Source: an uncultured Lachnospiraceae bacterium (lineage in GTDB: Bacteria; Bacillota; Clostridia; Lachnospirales; Lachnospiraceae). Taken from it: a stretch of 60,249 nt of DNA. A model generated the notes under the pieces. That model had not been told where the DNA came from. It did not search any database and worked only from the letters and a program-made list of their open reading frames with translations. Positions 27,001 through 35,697 of this stretch are shown piece after piece (position 1 is the stretch's first letter; each line of letters starts with the position of its first letter). A program made the translations under genes and the position numbers. The DNA is taken from the NCBI GenBank assembly GCA_910584695.1, contig CAJUBR010000009.1:1-60249 (forward strand), given 5' to 3'.

Positions 27001-27146
27001 AGGTGCGTTATGTCTCATCTAATCCGTCCGTTGCAAAGGTGTCAAAGAAAGGAGTCATTACCGGAAAAAAACGTGGCAGTTGTACGATATACTGCATTGC
27101 TCAGAATGGTCTGTATAAAAAAGTAAAGGTAAAAGTAAAAAGTTAA
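24087..27146 (+). CDS. Secreted ZmpA/B/C-like zinc metallopeptidase with Fn3 and Ig-like domains
   Basis: 1019 residues from ATG 24087, preceded by GAGGAGG; MKNIRITTAIFIMMVLFIPS then TASA is a Sec signal peptide. A long N-terminal region leads to YAHELTHMLVSEVML, whose HELTH is a gluzincin HExxH site, with downstream Glu residues in DGMMAEVYARGMFE. This matches the M26 IgA1-protease-like C-terminal family. After about residue 770 come four 11-residue GTDTEQPEKP-type repeats, an Fn3-like Lys-rich domain and a bacterial Ig-like domain (VRYVSSNPSVAKVSKKGVIT). It is probably exported and held to the wall by its basic C-terminus. Target unknown. Confidence 0.85.
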   Translation: MKNIRITTAIFIMMVLFIPSMTASAASCGETVSQNTTKDLQAIDYENNDTIGKLLAPSRYSMSEKLNKKTEIAKREGKSPADISDEQAVMELNQDNVKVMSFEDAFAKVQAEIGEIIQKVVDNTADAESKGDAYFTNKIQQNKEKLLLGLTYLERLYDFDMGKHNIKDVLLYEPGSYGVSVDVLDWLIQIGGAGGDTLKISNNANVFGYRKLFWSVTSSATLEAFLEENRQKWIPDTPMNEWFLQESPAYILENLSSWDSKDTGIYTRLYNDTTSQAFILPLLTVSEDSVYMIANSATITYGIVDCYIDRNLRETDPARYDELREKFRQQLEQAAEQQKAFIDVWHRIAKPEKQGLLSSNRIVLDSLRIDPDTTIQWSDKFGKNAALGVREFFTPLNLYGTYMFADGVAEGTRIRYYVSKALTERGFATYAHELTHMLVSEVMLNGYDSRDGMMAEVYARGMFEPYELNDPPAFNLNLIYDRLAVSDRYHNGLPERFQDETDLQSYMSGILDVIYTLDYVEADVIFTKSAEEKMKWFHKLEQIEDPDNRYNQGEDGSKHNLDSVTELTLEEAEKLNTIDDLIRNSIIVSRYEVDGTKTTGTMARNGYYVVPLFSANYAGVQNDYGVSGDATIRRQAFELLAEYGYYDGMVPYISNQYKESAKSEQTILSDQYILKKIFGNTYETMADFKIAMFQRRIEKISKLKPVTIIWKNQSITINDFEELRLLMKEAIENDLIKVNVLPDSSNNIRAQATEVERLKQEIFKAYLILTEDFRESIYGTDPAPIDPPDGTDTEQPEKPDGTDTEQPEKPGGTDTKQPEKPSGTNTEQPATGTSIKDTNSKLLLCRVYSAKTSHTIRWNPVKSADGYEIYGAKSNGKYKRLRTVNKKSNNWTHKKLKKGTQYKYYVKAYKKVDGKRVILAKSLPVYSTTKGGKYGNPLKIELKKTRVSVKSGKKVRIRVKVTGKKISKAGKKVRYVSSNPSVAKVSKKGVITGKKRGSCTIYCIAQNGLYKKVKVKVKS
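26454..26585 (+). repeat. Tandem 33-bp coding repeat (four units)
   Basis: Units start near 26454, 26487, 26520 and 26553, each coding an 11-residue GT(D/N)T(E/K)QPEKPx linker in the secreted peptidase. The first two are nearly identical. Confidence 0.85.
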
Positions 27147-27154
27147 TAAAAACA

Positions 27155-28060
27155 CTATTTACACAATTTTCTAATAAAGGCTTCTTCTATATCAAGAACC
27201 TCCCTTGACCAAAACTCTCTGCCACCATGATGGGCACCGATTACCTGATAAAATACTGCATCCTTACCTGCATTCTTCAATGCCTCATACAACTCACATC
27301 CCTGCCCAAAAGGAACGAGCTCATCATTCGTTCCATGAAACATTAATATCGGTGGAAGCTCTTTTTCTTTATTGACATAATTTGCAATAATTGCAGGTTG
27401 TACCAGTTCCGGATGTTCTAGTACGGCCTTTCCACCTATCTCACAGCCCTCGGGACTGTCAGGTGTGCGGTGATCCCGAGAAGACGGCTCATCATTCATA
27501 GTTAAGAAATTTGTTGGTCCGTAGTGATTGATTACACCTCTTACGATCCGTCTGTCACTTCTTCTGTCATCCTCCTCCAAGGCTTTTACACCGTAAGAAA
27601 ACGCAGCCATCATGGCTGTATGTGCACCTGATGAATCCCCCATAAGAAATATATTTTCGGGATTAATACCATATTCATCGGCATGCTCACGTATATAGGA
27701 AACACCTGCTTTTGCATCAAGTACCTGTGCCGGAAAAATGGCACACTCTGAGCCGCGGTATTCGAGGGCGGCAACAACAAAGCCTCTCATAGCAAGATAA
27801 CTAAGACCGGGAACCCGCTCCTTCACATTTTGTTCATGGAATGCCGACCCGGGAATGAATACGATACACGGAAGCCTGCTGTCCGTATCTGCTGGACCAA
27901 TAATCTGCAAATAAAGCTGCCGGTCCCCTCTCTTGACATATGGTATATCTTCCTTATAGTAAATCTCATAATTGTCCACATGGGGAGTGAGCGGGAGCAT
28001 CCCTTCTGAGGAAGCAGTGCTCATCGGAAAATTCTCCCTGGTTATATTTAACAGTTCCAT
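27155..28060 (-). CDS. Alpha/beta hydrolase, esterase/lipase type
   Basis: 301 residues. The oxyanion region CIVFIPGSAF, nucleophile elbow FLMGDSSGAHTAMMA (Ser in GDSSG), the acid in HGTNDELVPFGQG and the catalytic His in GAHHGGREFW make a full triad. It resembles acetyl-esterase or carbohydrate-esterase-like cytosolic hydrolases of Firmicutes. No signal peptide. ACAAGGAGG precedes the ATG. It is separate from pdxST by a repeat. Confidence 0.85.
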   Translation of the reverse strand: MELLNITRENFPMSTASSEGMLPLTPHVDNYEIYYKEDIPYVKRGDRQLYLQIIGPADTDSRLPCIVFIPGSAFHEQNVKERVPGLSYLAMRGFVVAALEYRGSECAIFPAQVLDAKAGVSYIREHADEYGINPENIFLMGDSSGAHTAMMAAFSYGVKALEEDDRRSDRRIVRGVINHYGPTNFLTMNDEPSSRDHRTPDSPEGCEIGGKAVLEHPELVQPAIIANYVNKEKELPPILMFHGTNDELVPFGQGCELYEALKNAGKDAVFYQVIGAHHGGREFWSREVLDIEEAFIRKLCK

Positions 28061-28166
28061 ATTTCCTCCTTGTCTGCTATATTTTTTATACTTCTAGCAG
28101 GTTTAGAAAATAACTTCTTTGATTCAATGTTACCACAAAGAATTCTTTCATGCAAAGCCCGCACAG

Positions 28167-28209
28167 GTCATCAATCTTCACTTCGCTCCGGTTGGTGACA
28201 TTTTATCAT
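28167..28209. repeat. Interspersed repeat family C, copy 2, overlapping the end of pdxT
   Basis: GTCATCAATC, a loop, then GTTGGTGACATTTTATCAT, matching the copy at 13855. The pdxT stop codon (28171) lies inside it, so the last dozen or so residues of PdxT are encoded by the repeat. Confidence 0.7.
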
Positions 28210-28758
28210 CTTAAGAAAATATTCATGCATTCCGGTATCTTCATCTAACTCCGGATGAAATGCCGTGACCAGCTGCGTTCCCTGTTTTGCAGCAATAATC
28301 CTTCCGTTTACTTTGGCCAATACTTCTGTTTTCTCCATAGCCCTTTCTATATACGGTGCACGGATAAAAGTCATGGGAATAATCCCTATTCCCTTTACCT
28401 TCTCCTCTGTATAAAAACTTCCAAGCTGCCTTCCATAGGCATTTCTTTTCACACGGATATGCATTGTTCCCATATAAGGACTTTCCCCTTCTATCTCTTC
28501 TGCCAGCAAAATCATCCCGGCACAGGTTCCAAAAACCGGCATACCAGACTGTATTCTTTCCCGCAGCGGCTCCATCAGCTCAAGCTCCGAAAGCAATTTT
28601 CCCATTACGGTACTTTCCCCGCCCGGCAGAATCAGTGCATCAAATTCTTTTTTTAAGTCCTCTTTTTTTCGTATTTCAAAATATTCCACTCCAAGCCTAT
28701 CAAGCATCTTTTCATGTTCTACAAACGCACCTTGAAGAGCTAAAATTGCAACTACCAT
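28171..28758 (-). CDS. pdxT: Pyridoxal 5'-phosphate synthase glutaminase subunit
   Basis: 195 residues. VAILALQGAFVEHEKML, LILPGGESTVMGKL and the nucleophile in FGTCAGMILLAEE, plus AFHPELDED (His-Glu), make the class-I glutaminase triad. It supplies ammonia to PdxS. It starts one base after the pdxS stop (TGATATG), so the two are coupled. The extreme C-terminus (MIKCHQPERSED) comes from repeat family C and is probably not native. Confidence 0.95.
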   Translation of the reverse strand: MVVAILALQGAFVEHEKMLDRLGVEYFEIRKKEDLKKEFDALILPGGESTVMGKLLSELELMEPLRERIQSGMPVFGTCAGMILLAEEIEGESPYMGTMHIRVKRNAYGRQLGSFYTEEKVKGIGIIPMTFIRAPYIERAMEKTEVLAKVNGRIIAAKQGTQLVTAFHPELDEDTGMHEYFLKMIKCHQPERSED

Positions 28759-28759
28759 A

Positions 28760-29635
28760 TCATTTTCCCCGTTCTGCCATTAATAATTCAATTTCCTGTT
28801 CATTAATACCAACCATTGCCTCTCCTAAATCTTTAGAAAGTTCTGCAAGCATTTTGGCATCCGTATAATTGGTAACTGCTTTTACGATGGCATTGGCACG
28901 TTTCTCCGGATTACCGGATTTAAAAATACCGGAACCTACAAATACCCCTTCTGCCCCTAACTGCATCATAAGGGCCGCATCTGCAGGAGTTGCCACTCCA
29001 CCTGCAGCAAAATTTACAACCGGCAGTCTGCCGTCATTATGTACATACTCTATCAATTCATATGGCACCTGTAATTCCTTTGCTTCATGAAATAACTCAT
29101 CTTCTCTCATGGCTTTGACTTTTGCAATCTCATGGTTCATCATTCTCATGTGACAGACTGCTTGTACTATATCTCCGGTTCCCGGTTCCCCCTTTGTACG
29201 AATCATAGCGGCACCTTCATTGATTCTGCGGAGTGCTTCTCCCAAATCCCTTGCTCCACATACAAAGGGTACATTAAACTTTGTCTTATCAATGTGGTAT
29301 ACATCATCTGCCGGCGATAACACTTCACTTTCATCAATATAGTCAATTTCAATGGCCTCTAATATTTGTGCCTCCGCAAAGTGCCCAATACGGCATTTTG
29401 CCATAACCGGAATAGACACTGCATCCTGTATTCCCTCAATCATTTTGGGGTCACTCATTCTGGATACTCCGCCGGCAGCCCGGATATCTGCCGGAATCCG
29501 CTCTAATGCCATAACTGCACATGCTCCAGCTGCCTCTGCAATCTTCGCCTGCTCCGGTGTCGTAACATCCATAATCACACCGCCTTTTAACATCTGTGCC
29601 AGTTCCTTATTTAATTCATATCTATTTTCCTTCAT
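28760..29635 (-). CDS. pdxS: Pyridoxal 5'-phosphate synthase lyase subunit
   Basis: 291 residues, the normal PdxS length. GGVIMDVTTPEQAKIAEAAG near the start, the active-site Lys in PVMAKCRIGHFAEAQ and the second Lys in IRTKGEPGTGDIVQAV, plus FAAGGVATPADAALMMQLGA, are all intact. It makes PLP from ribose 5-phosphate, glyceraldehyde 3-phosphate and ammonia in a dodecamer with PdxT. GGAAAGG precedes the ATG. An imperfect hairpin (about 29690-29735) lies in the leader. Confidence 0.96.
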   Translation of the reverse strand: MKENRYELNKELAQMLKGGVIMDVTTPEQAKIAEAAGACAVMALERIPADIRAAGGVSRMSDPKMIEGIQDAVSIPVMAKCRIGHFAEAQILEAIEIDYIDESEVLSPADDVYHIDKTKFNVPFVCGARDLGEALRRINEGAAMIRTKGEPGTGDIVQAVCHMRMMNHEIAKVKAMREDELFHEAKELQVPYELIEYVHNDGRLPVVNFAAGGVATPADAALMMQLGAEGVFVGSGIFKSGNPEKRANAIVKAVTNYTDAKMLAELSKDLGEAMVGINEQEIELLMAERGK

Positions 29636-29885
29636 TATACTTTTCCTTTCCTGTTTTGCTTATTAACAGGAAGCGCTTCTTGTCTGAATATTTCTTATCG
29701 TATCTGCTCCGCGAAGCATATAACTTTCCGATAAGACTTCAAAAAGTATAATATCACATACTGGTATTCATAAAATATCCAGTTTTTACATTTTTAACAG
29801 TGCCAGTCTTTGCTATTTTAAGTCAATGGAATTATCGCCAATGCATACAAGTTTTATCCTGACCTATTGCCTGCATAAATTCAGG

Positions 29886-31487
29886 TTATCTCCATTTTAG
29901 AATACTCTCTAAATCCAGTCCGTACTGCCTGGCAATATCTCTGGCATAGCTTAAGCCATCTGGCTTGGTACGGGCAACCTTATAACTTCTTACACCATTT
30001 TCCTTGTCCTCCATAAGTGCCACAAGGTTATCAATCTTCCCCTTATTTTGTGGATGAGAATTATAGGTATCAATCTGTTGCGGTAAATCATGGATATGAG
30101 TAACATAAATACCTCCACAACCAATAATACCAATTCCGGTCAAAACTTCTGATGCAATGTATCCCGCTTCGAGTCCACTGGTACTGGAGAAGGATTCATC
30201 CATAATCAGCATATCGGTATCCGTTAATTGTTTCATGATGCTGCCAAGTCTGGCACATTCACTTTCTAAACGTCCCTTTCCATAATTATTTTCATCGGAA
30301 GACGGAAAATGTGTAAAAATACCTGTTACCGGACTCATGACTGCATTGTTCGCCGGCACAAACAAGCCAAGCTGAAAAAGTGCCTGTGCCATACCAACCG
30401 AATAAGCAAAAATGGACTTACCGCCATGATTTGGACCGGTTACCAGATAAAAACGTCCCTTCTTATCAAAAGAAAAGGAATTTGATATAATCGTTTTCTC
30501 AATTAACTGAGCAGCCAGAACCGGGTTATATACACCTTCTAAATCACATTTCTTGTCTGCGACAGGAGCAATGGCAGGACGGCACATTGGGAATCCCTGC
30601 TCTTTCATGGAAAGAATGAATTTGACTCCCGCCGTCAGAAAACGGATATCATCCAAAAGTGCTGTAAAACAGGATGTATTGATATTAAAATATTTTTGAA
30701 TGACGGGTTCAAAATCCCGCAGAGACTTTGAATATATCGTGCCAAGAGAGGATTGCACAGCAAAATTAAATGCCTTTAGTTCCTCACCATGCAACCCTCT
30801 GGTTAATGGATATAACGGTGAAATGAGAGCATTCGTATCCAACGGATTCTTTTTTAACAAACGCTCCATCAAGGTGCCTGCATGAAAAGGTTTGTCATTT
30901 ACACAGAGCACTCCGGCTTCCCGTACACACATGTTCTCATCCAAATTTACTCCAAGGGTAACACTTTTCAAACTCCCGAACCGAACCTCCATCTTTGCAA
31001 GTTCTGTACACAGATTATGATATTCCTCTCCCTCGTAAATCGTAAGAATACCGTCACGAAAACGAAGAAGCCCCTCTGAATGCAAAGTAACTCCCTCTAA
31101 TCCCTTTGCAAATAAATCTATGATTTCCTGATATGTTTCCAAATAACGTACCGAGCTTAACGCCGATTCCACAGAAAAGTCGCTGTTCATTGCACGTCGC
31201 AAATCATGGATATTTTGTATTTTGATGATAGACTTGCAAAAAACATTATATAAAGCCGGATTATCTACCAGATCATTTACAATCTGAAGCCGGTAATCCA
31301 ACACCTCTGGATCAGTGGTAAAATAATCTTCTAATTTCAAATCATTAAAACCACGATGGCTTTGTTTGATCAAAATAATCATATCGTCAATCTGAAGAGA
31401 ACGGATAAAAGCAAAATCCTTAAGGGGTACTTCTTTGCTTCTGTCATAATCCTGTGGATAAAGCAAACGGCTGGGTAATTGTATCAT
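29886..31487 (-). CDS. MutS-family ATPase (stand-alone, not MutS1)
   Basis: 533 residues, shorter than MutS1 and lacking the N-terminal mismatch-reading domain. The C-terminal ATPase has FYLVTGPNHGGKSIFAYSVG (Walker A), TDMLIMDESFSSTSG (Walker B with DES) and IYVTHIHDLPQQ (switch His). The core and lever region (residues 1-330) resembles MutS domain III. No Smr endonuclease domain is present, so it is unlike MutS2. It belongs to the MutS-related proteins of Firmicutes whose role is not settled. AAAGGAG precedes the ATG. Confidence 0.82.
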   Translation of the reverse strand: MIQLPSRLLYPQDYDRSKEVPLKDFAFIRSLQIDDMIILIKQSHRGFNDLKLEDYFTTDPEVLDYRLQIVNDLVDNPALYNVFCKSIIKIQNIHDLRRAMNSDFSVESALSSVRYLETYQEIIDLFAKGLEGVTLHSEGLLRFRDGILTIYEGEEYHNLCTELAKMEVRFGSLKSVTLGVNLDENMCVREAGVLCVNDKPFHAGTLMERLLKKNPLDTNALISPLYPLTRGLHGEELKAFNFAVQSSLGTIYSKSLRDFEPVIQKYFNINTSCFTALLDDIRFLTAGVKFILSMKEQGFPMCRPAIAPVADKKCDLEGVYNPVLAAQLIEKTIISNSFSFDKKGRFYLVTGPNHGGKSIFAYSVGMAQALFQLGLFVPANNAVMSPVTGIFTHFPSSDENNYGKGRLESECARLGSIMKQLTDTDMLIMDESFSSTSGLEAGYIASEVLTGIGIIGCGGIYVTHIHDLPQQIDTYNSHPQNKGKIDNLVALMEDKENGVRSYKVARTKPDGLSYARDIARQYGLDLESILKWR

Positions 31488-31582
31488 ATGTGCTCCTTTC
31501 TGCCTTAACAGACAATCTTATAATAACAAATATAAAAATCCGTTTCAACAAATTCATTATTCAAAATAATTGATAAAGTCTT

Positions 31583-32245
31583 TTAATAATAGTAATGATT
31601 TCCAACTGAACCCACAACAAAAAACATCAGACTTATAATGAAAATCGGTAGCATTTCCTTACATGATGCTATTCCCGTACATAAAAAGGCATTATAATAA
31701 CTAATCATCTCCCATCCAAATGTATTTTCTGCAATTACCAACATCGTATAAAGCAGTATCACAATCACGCTTAAAAGAATTTTTTTTGTTAAAAAAGTGA
31801 TACTGTACGTAATTGCTACATACAATAAATTTACAATACATAATTTAAAATACAACCACCATAGGTCAGAGAATAGTCGTGTATATACGACAAACAGGGG
31901 AAGCATCAGAATCAGATAAAGTACATAAGGAAAAATAAGCTCCGATAATTTATTTTTTCTTTCCACATAAAATATTTCATTTCCCGGTACTTCCACATAA
32001 TGGTAAAGAATAAAAAAAACATACCATACAGAAAAAATTGGACACAGATACTGGCAAACCATGACAATATTAGAATACAACATGTCCAAATCGCTCCAAA
32101 ATCGATAAACCGCATAATTCGACAAGGGTATCAGCAGATAAAGTACAACCACCGGTATAAATACAAAATAACCAATTCCCTTCATCTGATAATATCCACT
32201 TGCAATATGTTTTCTTATTGATTTCCTAAACTTAAATCTAGACAT
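31583..32245 (-). CDS. Multi-pass membrane protein, likely ABC exporter permease
   Basis: 220 residues with about six hydrophobic segments and a short basic N-terminus (MSRFKFRKSIRKHIASGYYQ). Between segments one and two sits YRFWSDLDMLYSNIVMVCQY. It does not match a family I can name, but size, topology and position after an ABC ATPase suggest an ABC-2-like permease subunit. It is the last gene of the operon that begins with the secreted protein at 35452. Confidence 0.6.
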   Translation of the reverse strand: MSRFKFRKSIRKHIASGYYQMKGIGYFVFIPVVVLYLLIPLSNYAVYRFWSDLDMLYSNIVMVCQYLCPIFSVWYVFFILYHYVEVPGNEIFYVERKNKLSELIFPYVLYLILMLPLFVVYTRLFSDLWWLYFKLCIVNLLYVAITYSITFLTKKILLSVIVILLYTMLVIAENTFGWEMISYYNAFLCTGIASCKEMLPIFIISLMFFVVGSVGNHYYY

Positions 32246-32382
32246 TATTTATACCATCCTATCAGTCATAAGTGCACTATATTTGACAGGTGCACACAAG
32301 AGTGTGAAAGATACGCATTTGCATATTATCCCGTTTCATTTTTCTTTCATCCCTTTTCTTCCCACACAATTCATCTTAATTG

Positions 32383-33222
32383 TTATATATCCTTCAGAAC
32401 GCATAAATATCCATCTTCTACCGTAGGTTTTTCCGCTTTCTGTTCCAGTTTTCTTTTTGACAGAATCCGAAACAATTCTTTTCCATCTATTTCTTTTTCC
32501 TTTTCTATATAATCTTTGGTCTCTACCTGCTCTTTTACCACCTCATAAACCTTCTCCTCGGCAAGACTGCTGATTTCCTCCTGAGTTCCCGCTGCAACAA
32601 ACCTCCCCTCCTTCATTATTAAAATCCGGTCACACACCGCTTCCACATCTTCAACAATATGGGTGGACATCAGCACTGTCGTTTCCTTCCTCAATTTTTT
32701 TATCACGTTTTTAAACCGCATCCGTTCTTCTGGATCTAGCCCCGTGGTAGGTTCGTCAAAAATAATCATATCCGGTTTATTCATAAGTGCCTGTGCAATT
32801 CCCAGCCTTCGGACCATTCCTCCGGAAAGATTCTTTCCTTTTCTATTCCGGTACTCCTCCATATTTACAACTTCCAGAACTCTATCCACGTCATCCTTTA
32901 TTTCATCCTTTTCCATATTCTTCAGATTGGCAAAATAGTATAGTTGTTCTTCTACCGTAAGTCCGGGAAAAACCCCGCTTTTTTGTGGAAGATAACCTAT
33001 GGTTGGCTTTTCTCTATCTGTTTTCTGCCCCATAACATTTTGCTTATGAAAAATAATCTCTCCCTTATACGGATATAATTCTAAAATGCACCTTATCAGA
33101 GTTGTTTTTCCTGCCCCATTTGGTCCCAGCAACCCATACACACCACCTTCAAAAGAATATGAAATGTCCCTTAACACCTCTTTCTTTCCAAATTTCTTCG
33201 ATAAATGGTTTATTTCCAGCAT
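32383..33222 (-). CDS. ABC transporter ATP-binding protein (ABC-2 exporter type)
   Basis: 279 residues from ATG 33222, chosen because AGAAGGG lies nine bases upstream; the frame opens nine codons earlier. Walker A GLLGPNGAGKTTLIR, signature NLSGGMVRRLGIAQAL, Walker B DMIIFDEPTTGLDP and the switch His STHIVEDVEAV are intact. The tail after residue 215 is long and charged. It should power the flanking membrane proteins (33305-35002 and 31583-32245). Confidence 0.9.
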   Translation of the reverse strand: MLEINHLSKKFGKKEVLRDISYSFEGGVYGLLGPNGAGKTTLIRCILELYPYKGEIIFHKQNVMGQKTDREKPTIGYLPQKSGVFPGLTVEEQLYYFANLKNMEKDEIKDDVDRVLEVVNMEEYRNRKGKNLSGGMVRRLGIAQALMNKPDMIIFDEPTTGLDPEERMRFKNVIKKLRKETTVLMSTHIVEDVEAVCDRILIMKEGRFVAAGTQEEISSLAEEKVYEVVKEQVETKDYIEKEKEIDGKELFRILSKRKLEQKAEKPTVEDGYLCVLKDI

Positions 33223-33304
33223 ATTCTTCATCCCTTCTACTGATTGCAACCTAAATCACTGAATTCCTTTTTATAAAGTTCATAAGCGGTGAAAAAATTA
33301 TTTA

Positions 33305-35002
33305 TCATTCCTCTGTTATACCCTTGAACTGCACGATGCTTCCAGTCTCCTGATAATTTTTTGCAAGCCCCCGCCATATTTCACAACCTATATAAGAACC
33401 TCCCCAAAGGCTTAATGCACCATCTCCCGCCAGATTCGGAAGAAACAAAATTGTTTTCCTCTCTTCCGCAGCCCACTCTGGATCCTGTTCCAGATCAGCC
33501 AACACCTCAGCACAATATTCCTTTGCCACTTCCGCCATCGGGTCATACATTTTATACAGATAAGGGAACACACAGGTCACTCCATTTTTCAGTTCCACCT
33601 CTTTGACAAAACCGCTTAGTAGTGTAGGTCCGTAACCGTTTCCGCAAAAATGGTTTCCCTCTGTTCTGTCTATATCAGAATAAACCCTAGCATGAGACTC
33701 CACCACGATATCAAAATCCACTTTGTAATCAAATCGGTTATCCACGTATTCATAATCCTGATAAACTTCCCGGTATCCGGGCATCGGATAATATGCAAAC
33801 CACCCCGGCAGATTTATCTCATTCCGGTTGCTGTAAAAATTGGAACATCCGCCATGATACTCTATACAAATAGCAGTAATATCTTCCTCTGGGTTCTTCA
33901 CTTTCAGATAATCGCCACTCCTTTCAAAGTCTAATCTTTTCCCACTTTCATCTGTAACTTTATCGACCTTATACAAATGGTAAAGTGTCATTTCATACTC
34001 CGTCAGATCCCTTGTATCCAGATAAAGTGTTACCACTGCCCGCATCTGTCTTCCCATCTTCATATTCATCTGATACGCCTTCACTTTATAATCCACTTCC
34101 TTACATTTTTCCTCTGTTTCGTTTATCATGTAAGTCATCTGATCATAGGCCATAGAGTCCGTTACACTATAAGAGGAGTTACTACAGTAAAAGCTTGTGG
34201 GCAAATTCATGTACACGATTGCCCAGACCGCCCCCACCATACAGACTGCTGACATAATTTTTCTTCTTTTCAAACGGTAACAATTAATTAATCCCAATAG
34301 AAAAAGAAACACCCAGACCAGTGCTCTTGCTGCCAGCGACAAATTGACTGGAAAAAGTGTAAAGTCATTCCATGCATCTAGTCCTTCTGGCATGATTAAA
34401 AATGCATGAAAATAGCCGTAAAGCTCATTAAACAACATAGATATCCATCCTAACTGAGACGTCAATATCGGGCTTACCATGCAGGAAAACAATATGATGC
34501 ATACATATCCAATCAGTTTTCCCACTGTCCGTGCCAAAAGCCATCCTAGCAGCACTGCAATCAGTCCGTTTAGGATAATATACAGAAATACAAGCCTGCA
34601 GAAATACCAAAATATCTCTGTTGTTAACACACCACTCTGTCCAAAAAAAACAATTGAAAAAATAAACTGCATGACAGCATATGCCACAATCCACTGCAAC
34701 ATAACCAACATCTGTAGGCAATCATTTTTCAGATATGTTCGGCTGCTTCGTGTAATCTCTAATAAGTCAGCATCCGGAATTTCCCTAAAATAGTCAAAGG
34801 ATAGAAATAAAAGAATAATAAAATACAACACAAACAAGAAAATGGATTGCACATAATACTCCATAGGACCATAAGTGACTGCACCATCTATCCCAATTAC
34901 ACCAAGCCTGATATGATAGATTAAGCCCCCCACTAACAGAATCATAAGGATTATGATTCTTGTCGTACTCCGAAAAAAAAGTTTTTCCTGTAATTTCAGC
35001 AT
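33305..35002 (-). CDS. Membrane protein: ABC-2-like domain plus large extracellular domain
   Basis: 565 residues from ATG 35002 after AGGAGG. The first 260 residues hold about seven hydrophobic segments. Residues 270-565 are soluble and probably outside: KVKNPEEDITAICIEYHGGC, then LPGWFAYYPMPGYREVY, resembling the beta-sandwich N-terminal domain of M1 aminopeptidases, which is known fused to ABC permeases. No HExxH zinc site is visible, so peptidase activity is unlikely. It sits between the small secreted protein and the ATPase, as part of one operon. Confidence 0.65.
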   Translation of the reverse strand: MLKLQEKLFFRSTTRIIILMILLVGGLIYHIRLGVIGIDGAVTYGPMEYYVQSIFLFVLYFIILLFLSFDYFREIPDADLLEITRSSRTYLKNDCLQMLVMLQWIVAYAVMQFIFSIVFFGQSGVLTTEIFWYFCRLVFLYIILNGLIAVLLGWLLARTVGKLIGYVCIILFSCMVSPILTSQLGWISMLFNELYGYFHAFLIMPEGLDAWNDFTLFPVNLSLAARALVWVFLFLLGLINCYRLKRRKIMSAVCMVGAVWAIVYMNLPTSFYCSNSSYSVTDSMAYDQMTYMINETEEKCKEVDYKVKAYQMNMKMGRQMRAVVTLYLDTRDLTEYEMTLYHLYKVDKVTDESGKRLDFERSGDYLKVKNPEEDITAICIEYHGGCSNFYSNRNEINLPGWFAYYPMPGYREVYQDYEYVDNRFDYKVDFDIVVESHARVYSDIDRTEGNHFCGNGYGPTLLSGFVKEVELKNGVTCVFPYLYKMYDPMAEVAKEYCAEVLADLEQDPEWAAEERKTILFLPNLAGDGALSLWGGSYIGCEIWRGLAKNYQETGSIVQFKGITEE

Positions 35003-35071
35003 ATGTACCTCCTGGATTTGGTTATAATGCAAACGGATATAATATATATCATATCCGTCTGCTTAAAATAT

Positions 35072-35452
35072 TTAATAAATTTTTCCCATTCCGATACACT
35101 TTTTAACTTTCGAACCAACATTCCAACCTGTCAGTTTGATGCTATGATAATTATACCTACTTCTTAAGCCAGTTGTACCTTTTGCATTTACATTATATAC
35201 TATTGTTTTTTCTGCTGTTCCTATACCTGTCGTATTATTTCTTCCATAAGCTTGAAACTTGATCGGATATTTTGACGCAGATGTCACTTGACAATACATC
35301 TTACTTGCATCAAACAGGGCATAAGATGACTGTGCCGATTTCTGTTTTGTGGTTAAATTTACCGCAACACTACTTGCAGCATTCGCTTTCGCTACACAAA
35401 CCATTACTAGCAGTAAAACTACTAAAGAACTAATTGATTTTCCTTTTCTCAT
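35072..35452 (-). CDS. Small secreted protein at the head of an ABC operon
   Basis: 126 residues. MRKGKSISSLVVLLLVMVCV followed by AKANAASS is a Sec signal peptide with an ANA cleavage site; the mature part is about 100 residues. It is Ser/Thr/Lys/Tyr-rich, with KFQAYGRNNTTGIGTAEK and LRSRYNYHSIKLTGWNVGS. Two Cys (in MYCQVTS and KKCIGMG) could form a disulphide. I do not recognise the family. Position 69 bases before a dedicated ABC operon recalls lactococcin-972-type bacteriocins, but the sequence does not match one. Confidence 0.6.
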   Translation of the reverse strand: MRKGKSISSLVVLLLVMVCVAKANAASSVAVNLTTKQKSAQSSYALFDASKMYCQVTSASKYPIKFQAYGRNNTTGIGTAEKTIVYNVNAKGTTGLRSRYNYHSIKLTGWNVGSKVKKCIGMGKIY

Positions 35453-35640
35453 TGTTACCTTGTATAGTCTAGTTCTAACAAAGTTTTATAATATCCTTTG
35501 TATGAACTTCTATACTTTCCTTTCCATTAAGATTAAAATATAGCTATACTTTAGTGCCGAATATATACTACTTCTTCTTAAATGTCAATTTTATTTTCAT
35601 TTATGTATCCTCACAGTATACATATCAACAATTCACACCA

Positions 35641-35690
35641 GTCAAATGCGAGCAAGCTCCCACTTGGCTCGTTGCTTCGCGGAAATAAAA
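35641..35690 (+). repeat. Interspersed repeat family B, copy
   Basis: GTCAAATGCGAGCAAGCTCC then CACTTGGCTCGTTGCTTCGC and GGAAATAAAAT. The lead-in GTCAAATGxGAxC also precedes the copy at 2985. Confidence 0.7.
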
Positions 35691-35697
35691 TACATCT

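Noticed and set aside
35072..35452. Annotation as a lactococcin 972-type bacteriocin
   Set aside because: Operon position fits, but the mature sequence lacks the conserved residues of that family, so only a neutral label is justified.
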